DNA from: Cryptomeria japonica
Lineage: Eukaryota; Streptophyta; Pinopsida; Cupressales; Cupressaceae
NCBI RefSeq assembly: GCF_030272615.1
Contig: NC_081412.1
Location: 672,525,823 to 672,589,822 of the forward strand
Length of the DNA stretch: 64,000 nt
Reading direction: 5' to 3'
Shown here: in pieces, positions 11,101-22,293 of the stretch
Numbering within the stretch: position 1 is the first letter of the stretch
Layout of the letters: every line of letters begins with the position of its first letter
Program-made: the position numbers and the translations under genes
The notes under the pieces: model-generated
Databases searched by the model: none
Told to the model about the DNA's origin: nothing
Seen by the model: the letters and a program-made list of their open reading frames with translations, nothing else

Positions 11101-11793
11101 CGATTTATCATCAATCCTTCGATTTTGTCATTTTGCGACCGATTTGTCATCGATCATTGTCTGTCTCAATTATGTCAATTTGGATCAATTTGTCATTGTT
11201 CCTCGTCAATTGGCGCATTTATCAATCAAATCATTTTGTCGCATTGGTCATTTATCAATCCAAAATCAAATCATGATCAAGTCAATTATCTTTGATCAAG
11301 ACCTAATTCATCTCTTTAGGGTTTTATGATTTATTCATTTAACCTAATTTGTCATTACTTCCTCTAGGATTACTAAATTATTTATTAATCCTAAGTCTTC
11401 TTATTACAATTAAATCTTTATTTAATTGGCTAATTATTCCTCTTTGTGAATTGATTAATAAATGAAAAATTATTAATTAATTCACTAATTCCTAAATCCT
11501 ATTTTTCATCAATTTCTAATTCCAATTTCCTAATTTGTCATCAATTTCAATTTCCTAATTTTCAAATTTCTAATTCCTTTTCCCTCCTAATTCATCTCCT
11601 AATTCTATGGGAGTGGCATTTCAATTTGTCATGAAATTGTCATAATTGATTAATCAATCAATTTTGACATGAAATGTGTCATAATCAATCAATCAAATTG
11701 TGCATGGAAATGCATAATTTGTCATAATTGACATATTGATTTGCAATTTCCATTTGAATTGCATCATGCCAATTTTGTCACTTATCCAATTTC

Positions 11794-11805
11794 TCTATAA
11801 ATTGG
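11794..11805 (+). promoter_or_regulatory. LTR TATA box
   Basis: TCTATAAATTGG lies 1.14 kb into the LTR and about 350 bases before its end, the expected U3/R position for a plus-oriented LTR promoter. Confidence 0.5.
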
Positions 11806-12152
11806 ATGTTTTTTTCAATCAAAGCCCTGGAACTCCTTCATGAATTCCGAATTGCTATCAAACTACCGAATTTTCGTTCTAGTACTCTTGAGCTTTTTGC
11901 TTTCAATTGTGTGAGCACTTGTATATAAAGATCCACAAACCCATTGAAGAGGAAAGAACAACAATGGAGCCGCATGGAAGAAGCATATGGTTTGCATGAC
12001 ATTTTCTTTTAAATGCTTTGTTTTCATACCTCCATTGAATGTGCTTTGGAATTAGGTTCATTTCAATGAGTGTTCTCATGATATTGCTTTTATTGTCTAG
12101 TGTTTTCGATTGATCTACTTATCTTGTGATGATTCCTAATTTCTACGCTACA

Positions 12153-12157
12153 GTAGT
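12153..12157. repeat. Target-site duplication GTAGT (right)
   Basis: The sequence GTAGT follows the CTACA end of the solo LTR and matches 10,652-10,656. Confidence 0.9.
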
Positions 12158-12642
12158 TACTTCAATAGTGTATATTCTCACTTGAAGTCTCACTAGCACA
12201 CTTGAGAAGATGAATCATTATGGATCTTGGTATGAGAAAAAATCTAATGTTAATCAGTACAAAAGTTTTGGTTGTTTATCTTCTGTTCGTATAGTTGATC
12301 AAAAGATAGAAAGTTAGATCCAAAAAGTGAATCACATACATTTGTTCGACATAGTGAGCAAAGTAGGGCTTACAAAGTTGTATTATAATCCTCTCATTGA
12401 TGTTAGAGATGTGGTTTTTTATGAAGGGGGAGTTTATGGTCATAAAAAAAGATAGTGTTGAGAAGTCAAAAATTATTTTAATGGTGGTGTCATTGATGAC
12501 ATGATTAATGTGTAACTCACTAATATTTGTTTCAAATAATACAAATCCACCAAGTATCCCCTCTTTAGATGCTAGTGTAATTCAAAATTCAAGTCTAGAT
12601 TTTATAAGAAAAATAAGAAGATTAAGTGACATTTATCAAATG

Positions 12643-12647
12643 AGTAC
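12643..12647. repeat. Target-site duplication AGTAC (left)
   Basis: AGTAC precedes TGTGGGGGCGGG, and the same bases follow the second solo LTR at 14,311-14,315. Confidence 0.9.
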
Positions 12648-14310
12648 TGTGGGGGCGGGAAAGCGAGATTGGGTGACTAGGACCTAATCCGACTTTTGCC
12701 AACACATTGGGAATATGAAAGAGCCTTGGGAGATAGATCACTTTAGGCTCCTTCTTGTGAGAAAGAGAGAGCCAAGGACTATCTCTTAGGGTTTCTCTTC
12801 CTCTTGTTGTAAATGATGAGAAAAACTAGGGTTTGAATGATCAACTAGACTAGGGATAAAGAATAAAGCACAAATGAACTCAGAATTACACAAACTTGCA
12901 AATCTAAAAATAAGACACTAAAAGCATGAAAGGGGGAGGATTTTTGATGTGTACCTGATTCTAAAAACTGAGCCAAACTGACTAGAACTAGGGTGCCACA
13001 CCACTGTCCTTGATGATCTAACAAAAAGTTGTAACTGAAAGACTACAAATATAAGGTCCTGAAGCTGCAATCTGTCAAAAATCACTGAAAAGAAGAGGGA
13101 TCGTGGTGCCACACCACTGTCTTCGATAGGACCAAGGCGTGACGCCTCTATCCTAGACAATTTTCTGCACTTTTGAGACTTATGGGTGGTGTTGATACCT
13201 TTTCTTGATTTGAAACTGCCTTCGAATGCCTGTTTTTGCACCTGCAACTGAAAAGATAGGGTTTGGGTGGATATATAGGGTTTTGCCTCAGTCAAACCCC
13301 TTTTTTGGTGATTTCCACCTCCACAAATAGTCGATAATGTACTAAAAATATGTGTGCTAGAACCTTGTGTGTATGCAAGATCCTAAAATGAATGAAACTA
13401 TAGCTACCGTACACATGAGAGTAAACACTAAATGTAAATGTGAATGTAAATGACAATGCTTCAAACCAAATATGCTAAATGATCTAAAGCATGAATGTAA
13501 ATGTGCAAATTGATGTAAAGAAGCTCATACAAAGACATGAAAATAACATGAAATCATACCAATCCCCAAGGGAGAGATATTGCCACTAGACCTCCTATTA
13601 TTCTTCAATGTCTTCAAGGCTCCTAATTGATGATGAATGCTTGATGAAATGTTGTTGAATATTGTTGAATACTCCACATAGGCTTCTCTTTCACTACATA
13701 GAAGGCTCCTTGTGCTTGCTCCCACAACTTTTCCCTTAAATCTTAGTTTCTTTCAAATAAAGAAAGAGAGCTTTTATGTATGAAACTCTAGATCTTAATT
13801 TCGACTTAATTTCATCTTTAGGCTGACCTAGGAAATGAATTTCCCACTAATATTTTAGGGTTAATCATTATAATATCATAGAATTATGCTCTCGAAATTT
13901 CGGGAAAAAAGTCGAGGACCATGTACATTCCCACCACGGTTCGACCAACTTTTCACCAAATTTTTAGGGCTGTTAGATATGATGATATTAGAGTGAATCC
14001 CAAAGTTACAGCTGATTCCAAGGTGTTTTGATATGAAAAATAAGGCCTTAAAGGTCAAAATAGGACATAATTAGGGTTTATGATTAAATGATTCATTGGA
14101 GGAATAAAATAAAAAAGGGCCACACTTATGGTAAAGGGCCCAATTTTATGATGTGGGGAGTGATGAAATATGATTTTAGATTTAATTAAATTAATTAATT
14201 AAATGCTTAAAGGGAAATTATAATGCAAGATGCAAACACACTAAGGTGGGTGGTAAATCAAGTGTGAAATTGTACCACCCTAGCAAGGGTGTACAATTTA
14301 CAACACTACA
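12648..14310 (-). mobile_element. Solo LTR, Gypsy family A copy 2, 1,663 bp, minus, inserted in Copia pol
   Basis: On the minus strand it starts TGTAGTGTTGTAAATTG at 14,310 and ends CGCCCCCACA at 12,648. It is flanked by AGTAC on both sides. Shared family landmarks are GTTTGACTGAGGCAAAACCC and AGTTGCAGGTGCA. It is longer than the copy at 18,377 and includes, at about 13,900-13,970, a plus-strand block (GAGGACCATGTACATTCCC) that matches the family leader in the opposite direction. No PBS or PPT flanks it. A plausible TATA region (CATACATAAAAG) lies near 13,775, minus. Confidence 0.88.
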
Positions 14311-14315
14311 AGTAC
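14311..14315. repeat. Target-site duplication AGTAC (right)
   Basis: AGTAC directly follows ACACTACA and matches 12,643-12,647. Confidence 0.9.
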
Positions 14316-14815
14316 AATTCAAACACATAAATAGAAATCCATATGTAATGACAAATTTTGCTTAATTTTTACAAGGTTATTTTTAACCACTAAGTTTTGA
14401 GGATGTATGTGATAATAATTTTGCATGTAAGCAATGCAAAGAGAGATAGATTATGTTAATAGGAATTATACTTGAGAGCTTAGATAGCTTCCACATGACA
14501 AGAAAAAGATTGGTAGTAAATGGTTCTACAAGACTAAGTACAACAATGATGAGAGTGTTAAAAGACACAAGGCATAGTTAGTTGCAAAGGATTCACATAA
14601 AGATATGTGATGGATTATGAAAAATATTTGCACTAGTAGCAAGAAAAGAGATTATTAGAATGATAATCACAATAACATATCAAAATAAATGGAGCATTCA
14701 TCACATGAATGTGAAAAGAATTTTATTGAATGGGTAGTTATGAAATCTATGTAAAACATCCACAAGGTTTTGAACTACAAGGTAAATAACATCAAGTATA
14801 CAAGTTGAAGAAGTC
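14316..14815 (+). pseudogene. Copia reverse transcriptase N-terminal fragment
   Basis: Motifs appear across shifting frames. MQREIDYVNRNYT matches AMxxEIxxIxxNxTW. KKKIGSKWFYKTKYNNDES and VKRHKA match the IGxKWVYKxKxNxDG and xKARLV blocks. FALVARKEIIR matches FAPVARxxTIR. QNKWSIHHMNVK and LLNG match QMDVKxAFLNG. YVKHPQGFE matches the VEQPxGF motif, ending at YKLKK. At least three frame changes and several stops are present. The catalytic YVDD half and the RNase H domain are missing: the match ends near 14,815. Confidence 0.85.
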
Positions 14816-15691
14816 AAGAATGATTCAATTCATATAAGGTCATCAAGGGATTCATCTAACATATCAAAATCATCACTACTAAACAACTCATCAAATGCAC
14901 AAAAATATTTTAAAAGGAGATCCATCATGGTTGAGTAAACTTTCCTTTTCCAAGATATATGTCATAGAAGAAAGTATAATTGATAGAATATTAAGAAATA
15001 TAAGAAATACAATGACAATATGGATAATGTTGACTAAAGGATAGATGAATTTTTTTTTAGAGTTTTGGTTTTATAAGTTAAGAAAAGAAAAAAATAATGC
15101 TATGAGATTTCCACAATCCACATTGTATTCTCTTAATTCTTTCTGGATTCGATTGTGTTTGAATTTTTTATCATCAAATCCAGAAAGAATTAAGAGAAAG
15201 AATTTTTTTTTAACTAATGTCTCAAATGTTGCAATCTAATAAGATAATGTATTTAAAACTTAAGAAAAATTTTTAACACCATATAAGGCAATCAAAATAC
15301 ATATAATTTGGATTTTTCCTTTATTAGACTAGAAAATATGTAAAATGCATTGGGTTCACTGAAATGTGTTATGGTGGAAAAGAGAAGAACTAATATGACT
15401 AGTAGTTTAACCCAGAAGGAATCTCTCTTCCATCAAATATTGGAATAAAAACTAACCAAAGATGTATGGTTTATCTAGCTCTTCTCAAATAGACCTAAAC
15501 AATATGGGTTCTATTTCATCATTAAGAATAAGTTGGATTGATTGGGATGTTACCTAACTAGGATTAGAAGCATGCATAAATGACAATGCAAAATGATAAA
15601 ATGCAATTGTAGACACTTGAAGCAACATATAGTGGTGAAAATTGAATAGTCATATAGAGGTGCATGTATGGCTGAAAGAACAAGGTTTTTA
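14816..15691. other. Unassigned AT-rich stretch with a strong hairpin
   Basis: No coding match was found. The only structure seen is the 21-bp perfect inverted repeat at 15,129-15,197. Confidence 0.5.
15129..15197. repeat. 21-bp perfect inverted repeat (hairpin), 27-base loop
   Basis: The arms at 15,129-15,149 and 15,177-15,197 are exact reverse complements built around TTAATTCTTTCTGGATT. After one mismatch the pairing continues three more bases into the loop. There are no adjacent TSD-like repeats. Confidence 0.85.
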
Positions 15692-16490
15692 TGTTGGAAT
15701 GAAGTGATGGGAACCCTTGTTCTAAAGGTGTAATAATAATTAAAAAAAATCCTAAATAAATTGCAATGTAATTCTATTGGACTGACATGAAATCAGATTC
15801 CTTTAAAAGGACATCCTGTCTAGGGTTTTAGGTAGTTGCTGAAAGGGTTTATGTTGTGCTAGGGTTTAAGGTGGTTGTTGAGTTGTTGTAAGAGCGATCT
15901 TATCTGAGAAGATCAGGTTGTAAGTAAGAGATATAGAGAAGACTGAAGTAATGCTGGAATGCATTAAACAGTGAGCAATACTGGATCTAACCAAGCAGTT
16001 AGTGCTATAAGATAGATCAAACACTTGTTGATTACTCACATCTTTGACAAGGCTGTAGCCCTTAACCGGGTAGGCCCAAACGCCTTTGTAAAATCCTCTA
16101 ACAAGGTGGTTCACCTCTGTGAATCTAAAATCCTCTAGCAAGGTAGTCTTTAATCGGACTTATCTCCTAACAGAGATTGAGATTCCTAACAAGATCTATT
16201 TTGGTGAAGAACATTGTAAGACCTTAACCAGTTTGGTTTCTATTCTGTAGATAGTGACTTGTGAGTTCCATCTCACCGTGGTTTTTCCCATTTTGGTTTC
16301 CACATCAAATATCTTGTGTTATGGTTGTATTGCTTTTGTGGGTGAATGCTTTACTTGCATTTTGGTTTGCATGTGTGATAACTGGTCTATCTGTTAAACT
16401 ATTTTACCAGTTTGTCTTCAAACTGTTTAAGTGTTTTAGTGCAGAGATTTTTGGCATACTAATTCACCCCCCCTGTTAATATTCATCACA
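15692..16490 (+). mobile_element. Solo Copia-type LTR, 799 bp
   Basis: It starts TGTTGGAATGAAG and ends CACCCCCCCTGTTAATATTCATCACA. It contains the CCGTGGTTTTTCCCATTTTGG motif that marks Copia (SIRE-like) LTRs here (16,275-16,296). It also has AACAGAG/CCTCTAxCAAGG-type U5 words also seen at 54,000-54,130, 58,560-58,800 and 62,280-62,480. Flanks are TTTTA on the left and TTTTC on the right, a 4-of-5 TSD. No PBS follows. Confidence 0.65.
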
Positions 16491-16760
16491 TTTTCATGAG
16501 AATTTACTTCATACTCTTGAATCTCCATAAGACATCCAAAAATATTGCAAAAAGTTATTGAGAGCTACACTCATTTGGGAACTTGGAGAGGATAGGAACA
16601 AGGGAGAGCTAATGGCGTAGGGAGCATCATGAGTGAAGCCTTAATGTTTATTCATTTTTATCTCTAATATGCTTCTATGCTTATTCTTTCTTGATAATGC
16701 TTTTTAATAGTTTAGTTTTATGTTGATTTGACTAACCCCTAGACTAACCATTTTATGGCA
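16491..16760. other. Unassigned junction between solo LTR and Gypsy fragment
   Basis: It shows no coding match and no LTR ends. The 5' breakpoint of the Gypsy fragment lies somewhere here. Confidence 0.4.
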
Positions 16761-18376
16761 TTACACTATCATTCTTGAAGATGAAGTTCTTCTCCTCATG
16801 GATAGAACTAAACTTCCTCCTAAGGAAGACCCTCAACCTGTTCTTATGGATGTGTCTATGCCTTCTCCTAAGAAACAAAACAATGTTCCTCCTAAGGTTA
16901 GATGCGTACCTCCTCCTCATGATGGCCCTGGTCTGCTTCCTACACCTAATATTATTCTTTTGTATAGCACAGTTCCACCTCCATCCTCTTATAGATAGAA
17001 GAGGCCTACTTCCCCTCTTGTTCAACCTAAAAGAACTCAACCTAAACCTTTCAATTATCAAAGATGAAAATATGCCTCCCTCAATGAAAGTTCCTCCTCC
17101 TTCTCAGCCTTCCACTAGGACTCGACGAAATTATTGTGCAAGACAATGCTGATGAAGATGTTGTGTTCAAGCTCATGAAGCTATCCCTCAAACTATTCAA
17201 TCTCCTCAAACTCTAGTAGTTGACATGACTCCCTTGTCTCCTAAACAAGATGTTGAACCTAAATCTCCTAAACATAAATTTCAAATAATATGTGATGGTT
17301 TTACTTCTATCATGTGAAACCTCCTCTTTCTATAGATCTTGTTGAGGTAATAGGTGAAAATGACATTCATCATGGAAATACACCTCTTAATTCTTCTGAT
17401 ACTGACTATGAATATGTTGATGTTGAAAAGAATTTATCAACCGAATTCTCAAAATCCCTAATCCTAGCTCCTAGAGACAAATAAAGTGACTTACCATATG
17501 AGCATAGCCCTTGTTTGGATATTATGATAACTCCATCTGCTGTGGTTGATGTCACTCCTCTGGCGTGTTTCTCACCTTCTTGAAATTGGGATCAACAAGA
17601 TCAGGAGGTGGATGTCATGCTAGATTAGAAATATTAGCACCGTAGATCTTCTTCCTCTCTCCTTTCTTGATCTCTTGTGACCATTCTTCTATGTGTATCC
17701 CTATTCTTGTATTGTTCCCTCAATGTCTATTTGGGGATGATGCAAAGCATTGAGATCTTTTTCTTGGTCTCTTTCATGTTCACTCAAAGACTTCTTTCTT
17801 CCCTTTCTTCCAAGGAAGTTTCCTTTCTTTGGGGAATGATGATTATTATATGCACATACATATATGATATACATGAGTTATCATATAGCATACTGACCTC
17901 GAGGAAAGCGAAACTACCATATTTTTGTGCCCCTTATTCTTGGGTTTATCTTTCAATTGGGGGCTAAATCCTTGTGATACTATGCTCCTTTTATTCTTTC
18001 TCTTGGGTGTATCTTACATTAAAGCAATTGCTCTCTATAAGGCACATGTGATCACTTTAATGTGGGGGAATACACTCTACTCATATTTTTCTTCTTGATG
18101 CTTAGAATTACTTAGTGAACTTGGTTTTTCTTTGTAATCTTTGGTATCCTTGCTTTCATGACTCATAGTGAGGGGAACCTTGCTACTTGGAGTCATGGTT
18201 TTCCCCTTCTTGATCTTCCCTTTTAGTTTTTCAATTGAAGTTGTAAGATCCTAAGTCCACTGGGGCCTTGGTACATCTTGCCTCCTTGACATGGTAGAAG
18301 TCTTTCAATCTTGTTTCCTTGTACTTTACTAATAGTATTGACGTACACTTATACTCCTGCTAAAGTGGGAGATAAA
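16761..18376 (+). mobile_element. 3' internal region of a Gypsy element, truncated at 5' end
   Basis: The stretch runs directly into a polypurine tract and a family A LTR, so it is the 3' end of an internal region. A proline-rich frame at 16,798-16,998 (PPKEDPQPVLMDVSMPSPKK, PPPHDGPGLLP) continues past stops to PSTRTRRNY near 17,130 and to an acidic segment (SSDTDYEYVDVEKN) near 17,400. I cannot match it to RT, RNase H or integrase. It may be the variable C-terminus of the polyprotein. After about 17,630 the sequence is CT-rich and non-coding, typical of the 3' UTR. Confidence 0.6.
18362..18376 (+). other. Polypurine tract before LTR
   Basis: AAAGTGGGAGATAAA lies immediately before TGTAGTGTCG. 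This is the plus-strand priming site expected directly 5' of a 3' LTR, and it fixes the LTR start and orientation. Confidence 0.75.
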
Positions 18377-19565
18377 TGTAGTGTCGTAAAATTGCAACCC
18401 TAGCAATTTTAAACCCTATTAGGGTCCTCATGCATGCAAGATTGAATCCCTAGGCCTAATTGAAGACTGGAGATTGCTCAGCCCTTAGAATCTGCTTCTC
18501 CCCTTGCCTCTGCACCAGCCTGTCTAAACTCTCCACTGGAGAAAAGGGTAGGATAGGGGCATGGTGCCCTTGTCCCTGCCCTATTTTAGGGTAGGACCCT
18601 TCCCTGAGTCTACACTCTGGGTTGTGCATTGGATGGGAAACCTTCCTTGATGTCGACCCATGACAAAAATTAGCTTCATTAACCCTAATTGATGAGTATA
18701 AATGTTGCATTCACTTTCCAATTTGCATAACAAGAGGCATCCATAAGCACATGAGATCATGCAATTGAGCATTCAAGATCATTCAAGAATTCAAGAATCC
18801 CTTTCAAGCATTGAGCATCTCAAGTCTCCCTTCAAGGCTAGGTGTTGCATTCAAGTCAGGAATTCAACCATTGAAGAGAAGATCCATTTCAGCATTCAAT
18901 TTCATTCAAGCAATTCTGTCAACATCTCTATCACAACCTCCCTTGATGTGAATTACATTTTAGTATTTCATTTACATTTACTTGCAAGTACATTGTTTTA
19001 TTACTTGGTTAATTCCAAAACTAGGGTTTGACTTGAAGGCAAACCCCCAATCCCAACCCCTTTTCCTCTTTTTTCTAGTGTGTAGGTTGCAGGTGTGCAG
19101 CTATACTTTTAGATTTGGACTCCATTTGCAAAGGCAAAAAAACCCTTTTCATTTCATAGATTTTTTGGAGGACCGTGTACATTCCCGCCACGATCTAGGC
19201 AACCTTTTCTCAAATTCGCAGGGTGACTTCATCTCAACAATTTATTGCCAGATCCAGGTGCACAACTTCATCCGATATCCTGATCTTGAGTTATAATCAC
19301 TTTGTCACTTTTACTCTTGGTTTCAATATACAATTCTATCAATTCATTTTTCATTAAAAGAAGAGGGGATCAATTCATCATTCTCATTTCATTTAGAATT
19401 CACTATTTTTCCTTGGAGGTTGAATGTAGTGAATTCTTCCTCCCCTCTTCCAATGTAATCGGTGAAACGTGTTTGAAAGGAAATCTGTAGTGAAACTCTC
19501 ATCTCTCTTTAGAGGGAAAGGGTAGCTTTCCTCTTGATCTCCCTTTCACATCTCCTTTTCCATCA
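18377..19565 (+). mobile_element. Gypsy 3' LTR, family A copy 3, about 1,189 bp, inserted in Copia integrase
   Basis: It starts TGTAGTGTCGTAAAATTGC right after the polypurine tract. It holds a TATA box (GTATAAATG, 18,696-18,704), CAAACCCCCAATCC, GTGTAGGTTGCAGGTG, and TTTTTTGGAGGACCGTGTAC followed by CAAATTCGCAGGG. The end is proposed at CATCA (19,565) because Copia integrase coding resumes within about 20 bases. No matching 5' LTR was found, and the left flank TSD cannot be tested. Confidence 0.72.
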
Positions 19566-19579
19566 TTATAGGAAGTTAT

Positions 19580-22030
19580 AAAGGAAAGGATCATTCATCC
19601 ACCAGATTGTTGGATTTAGTGCATACGGACCTATGCGGTCCTACCAGAATGAGGAGTATACAATGTGAGAAGTATTTCATGTCATTAATTGATGATTATT
19701 CTAGAATGTAATGGGTTTCATTTTTAAGAGAAAAGTCAGAAGAATTTGACAACTTCAAAATATTCAAGGCTAAGGTTAAAAATAAGGTTGAGAAAAACAT
19801 TAAGTGTTTGAGGTCTGACAGAGGAGGAGAATTTACTTCTGATGAGTTTAACAATTTTTGTGAGAGATATGGTATTAGAAGATAATTGTTTTCCCTTAGA
19901 ACACTACAAAAAAATGGCATAGTGGAAAGGATGAACCAAAAAATTCAAGAGGCAGCCAGAACAATGATCAAAGGAGTAGAACTCTTGAAACTCTATTAGA
20001 GAGAAGCAATTCATACTATAGTCTACACTCTTAACATAATTATATACCATAAAAGATATGGAAAGATATCATATGAGCCATGGCATGGTAGAACTCCGAC
20101 AATAAAATATTTCAAGGTATTTGGAAGCAAGTGCTATATCAAAAGAGATGAAGATAATCTTGGAAAGTTTGTTAGCAACACAGATGAAGGTATATTCTAC
20201 AAAGAGAAAGGCATACTAGTGTTACAATAAGAGACTGTACAAGATTGTTGAAAGTGTAGATGTAAACATTGATGAAGGTACTTCTAAAAATTCTTTCAAA
20301 ATGGTAGGTAATGAATCTGATGAATTAGTTGACAAAACAAGGAAAGAGAAAACCAAAGAAGATGAGAAAGAAAAGGATAATCAATAATATCTGGTATCTA
20401 CATCTAAAACCCTAAGATATATATAAAAGAATCATTCAGTAGATCAGATTATTGAAGAAAAGAATAAAGGAATCATCACTAGAAGCAAAGAAGCTCAAGA
20501 ACAAGTTCTGATATTGTTACTTTCAAAGATTGAACTAAAAAATAGTAGAAGAAGAATGCAATGATCAGAATTGGATAAAATAAATGAGAGAAGAGCTCGA
20601 TCAGATTGTGAAGAATCAGTGGAATTAGTTTAGAGGCCGATAGATAAGAATGTGATTGCAAGAAAATGCATATTATGAAACAAGTTGGATGAATATGGAA
20701 AGGTTGTGAGAAATAAAACAAGGTTGGTTTACAATATACTCAAATTGAAGACATTGATTTTGATGAGACATAGCCCCGGTTGCTCAGATGGAGGCAATCC
20801 AAATATTTATTTCTTTTACAACTCTTAAAGATTTCAAGATCTATCAAATGGATACGAAGTCAACATTTTTGAATGGAGAACTAAAAGAAGAATTTTACAT
20901 TGAACAACCGGATGGATTCAAGTTGAAGGATGATCCAAACATTGTTTGCATATTGAAGAGAGCCATGTACGGATTGAAACAAGCTCCTAGAGCATGGTAT
21001 GGAAGGCTAGATAAGTACCTAATTGATCAAGGTTTTCAGAAGGCTTTGACTGACAAAAATTTATATTTGAAGTCTGATTTAGGTAAAACCTTAATTATTG
21101 TAGTGTATGTTGATGACATATTTTTTGGTGGAAATGAAGGTATGTGTAGAAAATTTGCCGATGATATGAAGAAAGAATTTGAGATGTCTATGAATGGTGA
21201 GTTAAATTTATTTCTTGGATTGCAGGTAAATAAGAATGATAAAGGAATTTTAATTTCTCACTCTACGCACATTGCTTAATGGATTATTGAAGAAGTTTGG
21301 GTTGGAGAACTCCAAATCGGTGTGTACACCTATGACCACCGAATGCAAATTGAAAAAAGATGATAAGTCACCTAAGGAAGATGAAAGTTAGTATACATCA
21401 ATGATTGGAGGATTGTTATATTTGACTGCTACTAGACTTGATATCATGTATGCAATTTGTTTGGCGGCAAGATTTTAGCAAGAATGAAAAGAATCATATG
21501 TTATGGCAGTAACAAGAATTTTTAGATATCGAAAAGGAACAAAAGATTTTGGTTTGTGGTATCCTAGAAACTCAAATTTTACTCTGACAACTTATACTGA
21601 TGTAAATTGGGCTGGAAGTGTTGATGACAGGTTGAGTACAAGTGTTGGAGCATTCTTTCTTGACTCCCAGTTGGTTGCTTGGTGAAGTAACAAGTAGGAT
21701 TTTGTGTCCTTATCTATAGCTAAAGAAGAATATATTATATCATATTCATGTTGCACTTAGATATTATGAATGAAGCAAAATTTGAAGGATATTGGTGTAA
21801 TGTTCAATAAACCCATCTCTATCATGTGATAACACTAATGCAATAAATATTTTCAAGAATCTGGTACAACATTCCAAAGAAAAGTATATATCCATTTGGT
21901 ATCACTTCTTGAGGGAAAAGGTGTTGGATAATGAATTCAAGATTGAGTACATACCTACAAAAGAGAAAATTGTAGATATCTTCACGAAGGCATTGTGTAA
22001 AGATACTTTTGAGTATCTCTAATAGAAGCT
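19580..22030 (+). pseudogene. Copia pol: integrase, reverse transcriptase, RNase H (broken)
   Basis: Integrase: LVHTDLCGP near 19,620 carries the first catalytic Asp, LRSDRGGEFTSDEF near 19,810 the second, and GIVERMNQKIQEAAR the region before the Glu. Then FKVFGSKCYIKRDEDN lies near 20,110. RT resumes at about 20,770-21,279 with [30 protein letters not shown] and the catalytic YVDD at 21,106-21,117. RNase H follows at 21,503-21,685 (YTDVNWAGSVDDR) and in fragments to 22,020. Multiple stops and frameshifts are present. Gag, protease and the 5' half are absent because a Gypsy LTR lies directly upstream. With the LTR at 22,294 this forms the 3' half of one element. Confidence 0.88.
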
Positions 22031-22281
22031 AGGGGTATTACCCCTTCCTACTTTGAACTGGTGTAGATTCAAATATGCATTAGTCTAGTGAACAACTTGC
22101 ATATTCTTATCTAGACTAATGCTTGGGTGCTTCCTCTTATGGGGAGAAACATAAGTTTCATAGGAGAGATTTTCCCACCTTTGTCTTTGTTATCAAAGGG
22201 GGAAATATTTAGAAAGTTGTTCAATTGAGTAGTACATATATTGTTTTGTGTTTGTTGTTGATGGATGTTGCCATCAATGAC

Positions 22282-22292
22282 AAAGGGGGAGA
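22282..22292 (+). other. Polypurine tract of Copia element
   Basis: AAAGGGGGAGA follows TGCCATCAATGAC and precedes the LTR start. The same GCCATCAATGxCAAAGGGGGAGATT context precedes the LTRs at 61,519 and 63,205. Confidence 0.8.
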
Positions 22293-22293
22293 T

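Larger units (their letters stand above)
10657..12152 (+). mobile_element. Solo LTR (Gypsy-like), 1,496 bp, inserted in Copia integrase
   Basis: It starts TGTAGACACCCAAAAATGG and ends TTTCTACGCTACA, with TGTAG/CTACA inverted termini. It is flanked by GTAGT on both sides. It carries a TATA box at about 11,794 and a tandem block with TCCTAATTAGGGTTTTG. No PBS, PPT or coding region is present, so the internal part was lost by LTR-LTR recombination. The TGTAGACACCCAAA...TGGTCAACG opening resembles LTRs I associate with plant Gypsy elements; that family call is from memory and is less certain than the boundaries. Confidence 0.92.
12153..12647 (+). pseudogene. Copia integrase C-terminus and linker, right of first insertion
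   Basis: The frame resumes with SIVYIL, matching the Copia A-VYILNRSP region, then WYEKKSNVNQYKSFGCL matching AWxGKKPNVSHxxxFGC. Then LDPKSESHTFVRHSEQSRAY matches LDPKSExxxFVGYSExSKAY. VRDVVFYEGG and, near 12,600, RKIRRLSDIY close the linker before the RT domain. Stops and at least one frameshift (after SRAYK) break it. This is the C-terminal half of integrase and the hinge to RT. Confidence 0.85.
10490..14815 (+). mobile_element. Decayed Ty1/Copia element body, split by two later solo LTRs
   Basis: Three blocks of Copia pol lie in order and in one orientation: integrase (10,490-10,656), integrase C-terminus and linker (12,158-12,647), and reverse transcriptase (14,316-14,815). The gaps between them are two LTRs with perfect TSDs, at 10,657-12,152 and 12,648-14,310. 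Dropping each insert with one TSD copy puts the integrase motifs back in register. No LTR of this Copia was found at either end, so it is a truncated remnant. Confidence 0.85.

Noticed and set aside
12918-13295. 125-codon minus-strand frame
   Set aside because: It is inside the solo LTR 12,648-14,310 and corresponds to LTR leader sequence shared with other family A copies.
16753-17152. 102- and 125-codon frames on both strands
   Set aside because: They are shadows of the proline-rich plus frame at 16,798; leucine or arginine runs arise from CCT/TCC-rich sequence.
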